Source: Oscillospiraceae bacterium (GTDB taxonomy: Bacteria > Bacillota > Clostridia > Oscillospirales > Ruminococcaceae). Taken from it: a stretch of DNA of 64,000 bases. Location: the NCBI GenBank assembly GCA_017481565.1, contig JAFUOZ010000019.1, forward strand, positions 1-64,000, in the 5' to 3' direction. The notes below the pieces were generated by a model. It was not told where the DNA came from. It ran no database searches and saw only the letters and a program-made list of their open reading frames with translations. The position numbers and the translations under genes are program-made. Position 1 is the stretch's first letter. Each line of letters begins with the position of its first letter. Positions 18,080-25,831 of this stretch are shown here, in pieces.

Positions 18080-19960
18080 TTATTTTTCATTATTTTGCGA
18101 CAGCCATATAATAAGCACGCTTACATCTGCAGGAGATACGCCGCTTATTCTGCTTGCCTGTCCTATATTCTCAGGATGTACCTTATTCAGCTTTTCAGTT
18201 GCTTCAAGGCTAAGTCCGCTGATAGTCTTATAATCAATTTCACAGGGAAGCTTTTTTTCTTCAAGCTTACGTACATGTTCAACCTCCATAAGCTGCTTTT
18301 TGATATATCCCTCATACTCTATCTTAAGTTCAACCTGTTCACGTACTTCATAAGAAAGCTCAGGTCTTTCCTTATCAAAAGGTGCAAGATCATCATAGCT
18401 TATCTGGGGACGCTTTATCAATTCAGACATTCTTATTCCCTTGGTTATTGCAGATGTACCCTTTTCCTCAAGCAGCTTATTTAGCTCATCCGATACCGAA
18501 ACAGTAGTTTTTTCGACTCGGCGTATTTCCTTTTTGATAAGCTCATATTTATTGAGAAATTTCTCATATCGCTCATCGGAAATAAGTCCCACCTCATGAC
18601 CTATGGGAGTAAGTCTTTCATCAGCATTATCCTGTCTTAAAAGCAGACGATATTCACTTCGGGAAGTCATCATACGATAAGGGTCGGTAACTCCCTTTAT
18701 AACAAGATCATCTATCAGCGTACCTATATACGATGAGGATCTTTCAAGTGTTATCCCATTCTTTCCATATACAGAACGTGCTGCATTTATTCCTGCAATA
18801 AGTCCCTGTGCGGCTTCTTCCTCATAGCCTGATGTACCGTTGAACTGTCCTGCACCGTACAGTCCCTTTATTTTCTTGAATTCAAGCGTATGCTTAAGCT
18901 CCTGAGGATCACAGCAGTCATACTCAATAGCATAGGCATTTCTCATTATTTCAACATTTTCAAGTCCCTTTATTGACCTAAGAAAAGCGATCTGTACATC
19001 CTCAGGCAGAGAAGAACTCATACCCTGAAGATAATATTCATCGGTATCAAGTCCCATAGGCTCAATAAACAGCTGATGTCGTTCACGCTCGGCAAAGCGC
19101 ATTATCTTATCCTCAATAGACGGGCAATATCTGGGTCCTACTCCTGTGATCCTTCCCGAATATAAAGGCGAACGATATATATTATCCCTGATGATCTTAT
19201 GTGTTTCCTCATTTGTATACGCAACATAACAGGAAACGATATTCTTCATTCCGTTTCTGTCAGATTCAAATGAAAAAGGCTGAATAAAATCATCGCCCTT
19301 CTGTTCTTCAAGCTGAGAAAAATCTATGCTTCGTTTATGCACACGGGATGGAGTTCCTGTTTTGAACCTACGTATAGTTACTCCCGCTTTTTTCAGACTT
19401 TCCGACAAGAAGGTTGCAGGCAATGTTGCATCAGGTCCGCTGTCATAGGAAACCTGTCCCACATGGATAGTTCCCTTTAAATATGTTCCTGTGCATATTA
19501 CGGCACACTTTACCGCATATCTTGCACCAAGAGACGTAACAACGCCTTTGACTTCACCGTCTTCAACAATTATTTCCGCAATTTCAGCCTGTTTTAATTC
19601 AAGACCCTCCTGCATTTCACAAGCCTTTTTCATACGATTATGATATCTGACTCTGTCTGCCTGAACACGCAGACTATGCACTGCAGGACCTTTTCCTCTG
19701 TTCAGCATTCTGCTCTGAATAAAACATTCATCAGCAGCCTTACCCATTTCGCCGCCCATAGCGTCTATTTCACGTACAAGATGTCCCTTTGCAGTTCCTC
19801 CGATAGACGGATTACAAGGCAGATTTGCCACAGCGTCAAGGGATATTGTAAACAATGCTGTTTTTGCTCCCAGACGTGCCGCCGCAAGTGCAGCTTCCAC
19901 ACCTGCATGGCCTGCACCTACAACAGCAACATCAAATTCTCCCATAAAATATTTTTCCAA
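18080..19960 (-). CDS. mnmG: tRNA uridine-34 carboxymethylaminomethyl modification enzyme MnmG (GidA)
   Basis: A 626-residue FAD protein that, with MnmE, installs the cmnm5 group on wobble U34 of several tRNAs. The FAD motif VVGAGHAGVEAALAAARLG lies at the N-terminus, with GTYLKGTIHVG and the family Cys-rich segment PCNPSIGGTAKG. The helical C-terminal tRNA/MnmE-binding domain is complete. The start is ambiguous: TTG at 19960 has AAGGA ten bases upstream, ATG at 19945 a weaker site; the TTG is given here. It sits downstream of mnmE, with two parS-like sites in the gap. Confidence 0.97.
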   Translation of the reverse strand: MEKYFMGEFDVAVVGAGHAGVEAALAAARLGAKTALFTISLDAVANLPCNPSIGGTAKGHLVREIDAMGGEMGKAADECFIQSRMLNRGKGPAVHSLRVQADRVRYHNRMKKACEMQEGLELKQAEIAEIIVEDGEVKGVVTSLGARYAVKCAVICTGTYLKGTIHVGQVSYDSGPDATLPATFLSESLKKAGVTIRRFKTGTPSRVHKRSIDFSQLEEQKGDDFIQPFSFESDRNGMKNIVSCYVAYTNEETHKIIRDNIYRSPLYSGRITGVGPRYCPSIEDKIMRFAERERHQLFIEPMGLDTDEYYLQGMSSSLPEDVQIAFLRSIKGLENVEIMRNAYAIEYDCCDPQELKHTLEFKKIKGLYGAGQFNGTSGYEEEAAQGLIAGINAARSVYGKNGITLERSSSYIGTLIDDLVIKGVTDPYRMMTSRSEYRLLLRQDNADERLTPIGHEVGLISDERYEKFLNKYELIKKEIRRVEKTTVSVSDELNKLLEEKGTSAITKGIRMSELIKRPQISYDDLAPFDKERPELSYEVREQVELKIEYEGYIKKQLMEVEHVRKLEEKKLPCEIDYKTISGLSLEATEKLNKVHPENIGQASRISGVSPADVSVLIIWLSQNNEK

Positions 19961-19978
19961 TACAAATCATTCCTTAAT

Positions 19979-19994
19979 TGTTCCACATGGAACA
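19979..19994. other. parS-like site 6
   Basis: TGTTCCACATGGAACA, in the mnmE-mnmG gap; it faces site 7 as an inverted copy 39 bp away. Confidence 0.82.
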
Positions 19995-20017
19995 TTTTTT
20001 ATTATTTTCCGACAAAA

Positions 20018-20033
20018 TGTTCCATGTGGAACA
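20018..20033. other. parS-like site 7
   Basis: TGTTCCATGTGGAACA, the exact reverse complement of sites 1, 4 and 6. Confidence 0.82.
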
Positions 20034-20046
20034 TTTTGATTAAATA

Positions 20047-21423
20047 TTACTTACCCACACAAAAATGTGAGAACACTTCATTTACAACAGCTTCCGAGGT
20101 ACGTTCACCGGTAAGCTCCAGCAGATAATTTTCAGCTTCATCAAGTACAATATTCACCGCATCGGTGGTCATACCGAATGCAACAGCGTCAACAGCCTCA
20201 CCCATAGCCTTTATTGCATTGTCAAGACATTTTTTCTGACGTTCATTCGCAACAGTAACATTATCCTGAGCATCGAGAACTCCTATATACTTATTATATA
20301 ACAGCTTTGTAAGTTTTTCAATACCTTCTCCGTTTTTTGCCGAAATTTCTATAATATCATCAAAAGCGGAAGATATTTTTCCGATATCAAGAAGCTTTTC
20401 CTTATCCGATTTATTCACAAGAGCAATTTTATTTTTGCACTGTGAGCATTTTTCTATCATTCCAAGATCGTCATCATCAAGAGCAGATGAGCCGTCGAAA
20501 ACAGCCAGAACAAGCTCCGCATTTTTTATACGGTCAACTGCACGTTCAACGCCTATACCCTCTATAATATCATCGGTAGAGCGTATTCCGGCAGTATCGG
20601 AAACCCTCAGAACAATATCACCCAGTCTGACTGATTCTTCTACAATATCACGGGTAGTACCTGCAATATCGGTAACTATACTTCGCTCACAGCCTGCAAG
20701 CAGATTCATAAGCGTACTTTTTCCCACATTAGGCTTGCCGACTATAGCAGTGTCGATACCCTCACGGATAATTTTTCCGTATCTGTAGGTTTCGGAAATT
20801 GCCTTAAGCTCGGAATATATTTCATTGACTGTATTTTTAAGATTTTCATCATCCACCTCAGGAATATCGTCCTCAGGATAATCTACCCATGCGGCAATTT
20901 CACCCAGCAGATGAATAAGCTTATCTGACACAGCACTTATTTTTTTAAACAAGCGTCCCTCACGTAAAGCGGAAGCACACTTATGATAAGCCTCACCCTC
21001 AGCGGAAATAATATCCATAACTGCTTCCGCCTGAGTGAGATTCATTTTTCCGTTAAGGAATGCACGCTTTGTAAATTCTCCTGCCTGAGCCGGTGCAGCA
21101 CCGCATGAATATATCTGCTGCAAAAGCTTTTCGGTAACAAATATACCGCCGTGACATGAAAGCTCAGCAACATTTTCACCTGTATATGATTTAGGTGCAC
21201 GGAACACAGAAACTATCCCGTCATCAATTCGGTTATTGTTTTCGTCATGATATATACCGTATGCACAGGTATATCCGTCCATATGTGATGGCTTTTTTCC
21301 CGATGCGGAGGAAAATACCATATCTGCAATTTCAAGAGCCTTTTCACCTGAAATTCGTATAACTGAAATTCCGCCTGCCGCATGAGGCGTTGATATAGCG
21401 GCAACGGTTGAATTTAAATTCAT
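20047..21423 (-). CDS. mnmE: tRNA modification GTPase MnmE (TrmE)
   Basis: A 458-residue G protein, partner of MnmG. The N-terminal folate-binding domain begins STVAAISTPHAAGGISVIRI. The G domain has GKPNVGKSTLMN (G1), DIAGTTRD (G2) and DTAGI (G3), with NKSD (G4). The protein ends in FCVGK, the conserved C-terminal motif whose Cys is needed for activity (usually CIGK). AGAGGTG lies before the ATG. It begins the mnmE-mnmG-rsmG run. Confidence 0.98.
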   Translation of the reverse strand: MNLNSTVAAISTPHAAGGISVIRISGEKALEIADMVFSSASGKKPSHMDGYTCAYGIYHDENNNRIDDGIVSVFRAPKSYTGENVAELSCHGGIFVTEKLLQQIYSCGAAPAQAGEFTKRAFLNGKMNLTQAEAVMDIISAEGEAYHKCASALREGRLFKKISAVSDKLIHLLGEIAAWVDYPEDDIPEVDDENLKNTVNEIYSELKAISETYRYGKIIREGIDTAIVGKPNVGKSTLMNLLAGCERSIVTDIAGTTRDIVEESVRLGDIVLRVSDTAGIRSTDDIIEGIGVERAVDRIKNAELVLAVFDGSSALDDDDLGMIEKCSQCKNKIALVNKSDKEKLLDIGKISSAFDDIIEISAKNGEGIEKLTKLLYNKYIGVLDAQDNVTVANERQKKCLDNAIKAMGEAVDAVAFGMTTDAVNIVLDEAENYLLELTGERTSEAVVNEVFSHFCVGK

Positions 21424-21496
21424 ATAATTACACCTCTTTTTTGATTTGCTATTGATTATATATAACTATACGGTTATTTTTCTTCCTTGGATTTAC

Positions 21497-21690
21497 AACG
21501 GAGCGAGCCTATCGGCTCGTGCAATAAAGACGCTCCGCTTTTTATGTAACATTTCATTTTTAACTTTTCCGCTTAGAATTAGCATTTGTTACGTGCTAAA
21601 GGGGATTTCGCTGTCTGCGGACAGCGACAAGGGGCGCTGCCCCCTTGACCCCCGCAAGCCTTTGTAAAGGCTTGAGCGAAACTTTTATAT
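21497..21690. repeat. Hairpin-rich non-coding repeat (REP-like)
   Basis: Between jag and mnmE, with several GC-rich hairpins in series: GAGCGAGCC/GGCTCG, CTGTC/GACAG, AAGGGGC/GCCCCTT and CAAGCC/GGCTTG. It contrasts with the AT-rich surroundings. The composition and the CGCTGCCCCCTTGACCCC stretch resemble dispersed intergenic repeats of clostridial genomes, but only one copy is in this window. Confidence 0.5.
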
Positions 21691-21715
21691 TTAGTTACTG
21701 ACAGGTATTTTTACT

Positions 21716-21748
21716 AAAAAAATGCTGCCGTACTTATGGTACAGCAGC
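21716..21748 (-). terminator. Terminator after jag
   Basis: GCTGC-GTAC / GTAC-GGCAGC stem with a bulge, T-run on the minus strand; it ends the rpmH-to-jag group. Confidence 0.8.
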
Positions 21749-21754
21749 TTATTT

Positions 21755-22585
21755 TTATATGTCGATCTTTCCGTAAAGCTCTCCTGTGAACATTGTGTCC
21801 TCAGGCTTAGGCTTTTTATAATCCTTCTCAAAGGAAGTCTTCATCAGATCCATCGGACGAGGCTTATACTCACTCTTGTCAGCTCCTCTGCCCTTTCCGC
21901 CGTATCTGCCCTTACCGCCTTTTCCGTAACTGTTCTTTCTGTCATACTTTCTTTCGGATCTCTCGGGTCTGCCGTTTACAGATGAGATAACTACCTTTCT
22001 GTAAGGTTCCTCTCCCACACTCTTTGAAGTAACACCCTCGATCTCAGATACTGCGGAATGGATTATTCTTCTCTCATAAGGATTCATAGGCTCTAATGTG
22101 CTTGTTCTTCCTGTGCGCAGTACAGTCTTTGCGATTTTTCCTGCAAGCTCCTCTAAAATAGCCTTTCTCTTCTCACGATATCCGCAGGAATCAACACTGA
22201 TTCGATAATATTCCTTATCGCTTCTGTTAGCCGCCATTGATGCAAGATACTGAATAGCATCAAGGGTTTCGCCTCTTCTTCCGATAACTGCACCTGTTGT
22301 ATCTCCGCCGATATCGATAACAGCGCCCTCTTCGTTTTCAGTCACTGTAAGCTCAGCTTCAATACCCATTTTTGAAAGTACATCTCTGATATAGTCAGCG
22401 GCAATTTCTGCCTTTGTTTTGTTGTATTCCGCAGAGATCTTTGCCTCGGAAGCACCTATTCCGAGAAATCCCTTCTTAGGCTCTTCAAGAACCTCAAAGG
22501 TGATCCTGTCCTGCGATACTCCGAATTCGGAGATAGCAAGCTGAATAGCTTCTTCAACAGTCTTTGCTGTAAATTCCTTTTTCAT
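21755..22585 (-). CDS. jag: RNA-binding protein Jag/KhpB (SpoIIIJ-associated)
   Basis: A 276-residue cytosolic RNA-binding protein. The N-terminal Jag_N domain has KTVEEAIQLAISEFGVS; a KH domain follows with GAVIGRRGETLDAIQYLA (GRRG loop); then an R3H domain with PYERRIIHSAVSEI. The last ~55 residues form a Gly/Lys/Arg-rich tail (GKGGKGRYGGKGRG), longer and more basic than usual, perhaps an extra RNA-binding arm. It lies directly downstream of yidC, as in most Firmicutes, and such proteins affect cell-wall growth and small RNA biology. A ribosome site AGGGGAG precedes the ATG. Confidence 0.95.
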   Translation of the reverse strand: MKKEFTAKTVEEAIQLAISEFGVSQDRITFEVLEEPKKGFLGIGASEAKISAEYNKTKAEIAADYIRDVLSKMGIEAELTVTENEEGAVIDIGGDTTGAVIGRRGETLDAIQYLASMAANRSDKEYYRISVDSCGYREKRKAILEELAGKIAKTVLRTGRTSTLEPMNPYERRIIHSAVSEIEGVTSKSVGEEPYRKVVISSVNGRPERSERKYDRKNSYGKGGKGRYGGKGRGADKSEYKPRPMDLMKTSFEKDYKKPKPEDTMFTGELYGKIDI

Positions 22586-22633
22586 TATCTGTTTAACTCC
22601 CCTCTGTAAGGTGATATATAATATACATTAAGA

Positions 22634-23812
22634 TCAATCAATACTTCCGTCGTCGTTTTCATCATATTCCTCGCCGTATTTTTCCGCTTGTCTGCGACGT
22701 GCCTCAGCGATTATTTTTCTTTCATACTCCTTCTGCTTTGACTTTGAAAGTCTCACTTCGGAAGCATTATCATCAGATGAAGCCGACTTTGAAATTGTTC
22801 TGCCCTCTGCCTGAACAACACCGTTCTGCTGAGCCATCATCTCCTGATATCTCTGCATCATGTTGGGCTTGTTCTTCTTTTTTCTTTTAAGCTTATCCTT
22901 TTCAAGAAGCTTTGCAACATAATCTGCTGTATATACCTTGTGAAGTATCACACTCTGAATAAATCCCAATATACCTGAGATAGTCCAGTAAAAGCTTACT
23001 GCGGCAGGCATATTGAAATATACCGGCAGGAATAAAAGAGGAAGTGCATACATCATTACGTTTGTGCTGTTCATTGCTGCGGAAGATGCACTGTCAGGAT
23101 TCATCTTCTTCATTCTGCGGTTTGAAAGGAATGTTGATACTATCTGTACAAGTACTGACATTACAGGTATAGCTGCAAGTATAAGTGCAGCAGGTGTCCA
23201 GCCGCCTGCAGGACTTAAGGTAGGAGTATTTGCAAGCTCTACAAATCCGAAAAGAAAACTGTTGTATTCAGATACCTGAGTAGTAAACTCTGCAGATATT
23301 CCGCTGAAAAGATCTCTGTATTCGGGATTTTTCACTGCTTCGATAATAAACAGCTCTCCTCTGTATTTCAGATCCTGTGAAGAAAGAGCTGAATATTCCT
23401 CAATGCTTGTAAGAATTTCTGTTGCCTTTGCTATCATATCCTTATCGATCCTGAGAATATGCGTAAGCGGATAATATACAACGTCCATGATACCGTAAAG
23501 TATTGGAAGCTGTATCAGCATAGGCGAACATGACGCCATTGGGTTTACGTCCTCTTCGGCATAAAGCTCCATAGTCTTTTCGTTGAGCTTTTCGGGATTG
23601 TTTGCATACTGCTTTTTCAGCTTGTCAAGCTTTGGCTGAAGAGCCGTTATTGCAGCCTGATTTTTCTGCATCTTGACTGAAAACGGAAAGAGAAGTATCT
23701 TGCTTATAAGAGCAAAAATAATGATCGCCAACGCATAATTCGGAAGCACCTTATAGATAAGATACATTATCCAGCCAAGGGGCGTACCAATTAATCTGCT
23801 TAAAAAACCCAT
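22634..23812 (-). CDS. yidC: Membrane protein insertase YidC
   Basis: A 392-residue YidC/Oxa1-family insertase that folds proteins into the membrane, alone or with Sec. It starts with a hydrophobic helix and no lipobox Cys, unlike Bacillus SpoIIIJ. The hydrophilic hairpin MQKNQAAITALQPKLDKLKK follows the first core helix, and later core helices include PMLIQLPILYGIMDVVYY and the segment before NRRMKKMNPD. The charged C-terminal tail (~90 residues) is rich in Lys and Glu. Size is large for a Gram-positive YidC because of an inserted ~60-residue segment after the hairpin. GGAGG lies before the ATG. Confidence 0.96.
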   Translation of the reverse strand: MGFLSRLIGTPLGWIMYLIYKVLPNYALAIIIFALISKILLFPFSVKMQKNQAAITALQPKLDKLKKQYANNPEKLNEKTMELYAEEDVNPMASCSPMLIQLPILYGIMDVVYYPLTHILRIDKDMIAKATEILTSIEEYSALSSQDLKYRGELFIIEAVKNPEYRDLFSGISAEFTTQVSEYNSFLFGFVELANTPTLSPAGGWTPAALILAAIPVMSVLVQIVSTFLSNRRMKKMNPDSASSAAMNSTNVMMYALPLLFLPVYFNMPAAVSFYWTISGILGFIQSVILHKVYTADYVAKLLEKDKLKRKKKNKPNMMQRYQEMMAQQNGVVQAEGRTISKSASSDDNASEVRLSKSKQKEYERKIIAEARRRQAEKYGEEYDENDDGSID

Positions 23813-23904
23813 TGTTTAACCTCCGTATCTAAGGAAGCCAAAAGCATAACCTTATTCAATTTTTTCACATACTATTATAAATATTCCAAATTTCAGACGG
23901 AATA

Positions 23905-24153
23905 TTATTTCCCTTTTTTTATAAAATAGGACCATGTAAATTCATCGGGGACATGGTCAACACCCCCAAGGCTCCAGGGATTGCACCTGATAAGCCGCCA
24001 TACAGACAGAATAAGCCCTTTTACTGCCCCATGCTTCGTAAACGCTTTTACGGCGTAGGTCGAACAGGTGGGATAATACTTGCAGCAGGGCGGAAATAAC
24101 GGTGAGATAAATTTTCTGTACAGCTTCAGCAAAAGCAAAAATATATGCTTCAT
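23905..24153 (-). CDS. yidD: Membrane protein insertion efficiency factor YidD
   Basis: An 82-residue protein with the YidD signature: [33 protein letters not shown], and [16 protein letters not shown]. It is an inner-leaflet amphipathic protein thought to help YidC-dependent insertion. Its start codon overlaps the rnpA stop (ATGA), so translation is coupled. It stands between rnpA and yidC, as in most bacteria. Confidence 0.96.
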   Translation of the reverse strand: MKHIFLLLLKLYRKFISPLFPPCCKYYPTCSTYAVKAFTKHGAVKGLILSVWRLIRCNPWSLGGVDHVPDEFTWSYFIKKGK

Positions 24154-24515
24154 TTCTTCTTGTTTTTACCGTTATCAACGGTATTTTTCATCATAAACGG
24201 CAAAGCCTTTTTTCTGATAAAACCTGTTATATGATATGTTTTACACTCGGTAGACGGTTGTCTTGCAGTAAATACTATATCATATCCAACAGGAAAAAGC
24301 TCTTCGGTCTCACGGTAAGCCTGACGGATAACACGCCTTGCACGGCTTCTTTTAACGGCATTACCAATCTTTTTGCTTGTGGATATGCCCACACGATTGA
24401 ATTTTCTGCCGTTTTTTCTGAAATAGAGAACGCAGTTTGCGCCTGCTATGAATCTTCCCTTTTTATAAAGAGAAGTAAAATCCTTGTTGGAATTAAGCTT
24501 AACAGTATATTTCAT
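24150..24515 (-). CDS. rnpA: Ribonuclease P protein component
   Basis: A 121-residue basic protein that assists the RNase P RNA in maturing tRNA 5' ends. The conserved RNR region is seen in [21 protein letters not shown] minus its last residues, and [10 protein letters not shown] stands near the N-terminus. The ATG at 24515 has AGAGG upstream; a longer frame would add 15 residues that overlap the terminator hairpin. The gene follows rpmH across a hairpin that may set the protein-to-ribosomal-protein ratio. Confidence 0.97.
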   Translation of the reverse strand: MKYTVKLNSNKDFTSLYKKGRFIAGANCVLYFRKNGRKFNRVGISTSKKIGNAVKRSRARRVIRQAYRETEELFPVGYDIVFTARQPSTECKTYHITGFIRKKALPFMMKNTVDNGKNKKK

Positions 24516-24529
24516 AAAAAACCTCTGCT

Positions 24530-24562
24530 TAAAAAATATGACCACATAAATTGTGGTCATAT
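24530..24562 (-). terminator. Hairpin between rpmH and rnpA (attenuator-like)
   Basis: ATATGACCACA / TGTGGTCATAT perfect 11-bp stem followed by six T on the minus strand. Partial read-through would lower rnpA-yidD-yidC-jag expression relative to rpmH. Confidence 0.85.
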
Positions 24563-24593
24563 TTCAAATCAAGCATTAATACACTGTGCAGGA

Positions 24594-24728
24594 TTAGTAA
24601 GTGAGTCTCTTTCTACCCTTTGCACGTCTTCTTGCGAGAACCTTACGGCCGTTTCTTGTTGACATTCTCTTCATAAAGCCGTGTTCTTTTTTTCTGTGAA
24701 GCTTCTTAGGCTGGTATGTTCTTTTCAT
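24594..24728 (-). CDS. rpmH: 50S ribosomal protein L34
   Basis: A 44-residue, highly basic protein translated from the minus strand: it begins [18 protein letters not shown] and ends [12 protein letters not shown], the textbook L34 pattern. GGAGGAG lies upstream of the ATG. It is the first gene of the leftward origin-proximal operon, diverging from dnaA across 1.1 kb. Confidence 0.98.
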   Translation of the reverse strand: MKRTYQPKKLHRKKEHGFMKRMSTRNGRKVLARRRAKGRKRLTY

Positions 24729-24816
24729 TACGATTTCTCCTCCTTTACCGTACTTTATACGAAAGCGGACATTTTCTTATCCTTATCGCAGGGCATAAAT
24801 ACCCCATCAATAATAC

Positions 24817-24846
24817 AGTATAACTTATATAGTACCATTCTGTCAA
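24817..24846 (-). promoter_or_regulatory. Promoter of rpmH
   Basis: Minus strand TTGACA (24841-24846), 18-bp spacer, TATACT (24817-24822). Confidence 0.7.
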
Positions 24847-24954
24847 GTGTTTTTTCAAATTTTTTTCAAATTGTAATCTTTTTACCCATTATAAAAGCGG
24901 GGTTTTGTTGATTTTGTTACATAATATGTATTTATTCCGCAATTTAAGACACAT

Positions 24955-25075
24955 TATTACTTCGGCAATAATATAATTTGATTGCTCGGTGATTGATTTT
25001 TCAAAAAAGTCGCAGATACGACAATTATTGTAATTTAGAAATAGTTAATCAAACTGTTTAATTGCCGAAGTAATA
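24955..25075. mobile_element. MITE-like element, copy 1
   Basis: A 121-bp non-coding element with perfect 15-bp terminal inverted repeats TATTACTTCGGCAAT, each beginning with TA, as expected for an IS630/mariner-type TA target duplication. An internal GTCGCAGATACGAC palindrome marks the centre. A second copy in opposite orientation lies at 36417-36536 and differs at only about five positions. It encodes no protein. Confidence 0.85.
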
Positions 25076-25152
25076 AATCGTTTCAATATCCACTCAGTAA
25101 AGGCTTTTCGTTTATCTGAAACTATGCCGAGACTTTGATGATTGCTTCAATA
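25076..25152. repeat. Truncated small interspersed repeat, copy C
   Basis: Aligns with the interior of copy A: AAATCGTTTCAA, CAGTAAA, TCTGAAACTATGCC and a degenerate GATTGCTTC right end. Its left inverted end is missing exactly where MITE copy 1 ends, so the MITE probably replaced or truncated it. Confidence 0.55.
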
Positions 25153-25338
25153 TACATGCATCGATCAGATAATTCCAACCAAATAATTATAACCTGTTTT
25201 ACGGATAAAATCAAGTAAAAGTTAATAGAGATAACTAATAACCGATAAAAAATAGTTATCAGTATCCACCTCAGTAAAAATATGACCGTATTATTCCGCA
25301 CCGGTTCAACTGAATTCATTTCCGCAAAAATACATTGC

Positions 25339-25368
25339 TTTCAACACAAAAAACAGTTGATGTTGAAA
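25339..25368. promoter_or_regulatory. Inverted TTTCAACA pair upstream of dnaA
   Basis: CTTTCAACA and TGTTGAAAG, perfect 9-bp inverted arms with 22 bp start to start, ~165 bp before the dnaA promoter. The same arrangement recurs at 27221, 29229 and 30919. Candidate DnaA or regulator binding site. Confidence 0.5.
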
Positions 25369-25502
25369 GTACTGTATTTTCTCAGCCTGTAATTTGATAT
25401 TTTTCAAGGTCATTTTTTCTTAATATATAATATTAAACATATGTTTAACATCATACTATTATATAATGAATATTGTTTCATAAAAATTAATGGTTTTGAC
25501 CC

Positions 25503-25531
25503 TTGATTTTATTTGCATTATGTGCTATAAT
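25503..25531 (+). promoter_or_regulatory. Probable dnaA promoter
   Basis: TTGATT (25503-25508), 17-bp spacer, TATAAT (25526-25531) with an extended -10 TGC. It gives a ~290-base leader before dnaA. An 87-codon frame across this leader shows no protein character and was not annotated. Confidence 0.65.
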
Positions 25532-25790
25532 GTATTAGTGATATTGTCTGCTTTTGCAGATAACCGTCTGCTATATAATACCATAACAGCAGCTATTCAG
25601 ATGCAATATATATTTTTATATCAAGATATCATAAAAAAGTATCAAAGGCTGTTTTATAAAATAATAACTGCATCAGGAATATCTGTTATATGTATATTAT
25701 ATACAAAAAATGATAAAGGAAACGCTGTCATTCCATTCAAATATACCATATAACGTTTCAACTCAGCTTAGATCCGGCTTATTAATCAGG

Positions 25791-25831
25791 AAAGGAGAGA
25801 TCTGCTCTGAACGCAGATCAAATGAAAAATG
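25791..25831 (+). promoter_or_regulatory. dnaA ribosome site separated from its ATG by a hairpin
   Basis: AAAGGAGA (25791-25798) is followed by a perfect hairpin, GATCTGC / GCAGATC (25799-25819), then AAATGAAAA and the dnaA ATG at 25829. In sequence the spacing is about 31 bases, far too long; folded, the effective gap is about 10. An out-of-frame ATG at 25822 opens a 10-codon frame (MKNEFIYRGL) overlapping the dnaA start. Confidence 0.6.

Noticed and set aside
19448-19463. TGTCCCACATGGATAG inside mnmG as an eighth parS
   Set aside because: Four mismatches to the local consensus, mostly in one arm; likely chance.
25490-25753. 87-codon plus-strand frame upstream of dnaA
   Set aside because: It starts before the best promoter, has no ribosome site and no protein pattern; better explained as the dnaA leader.
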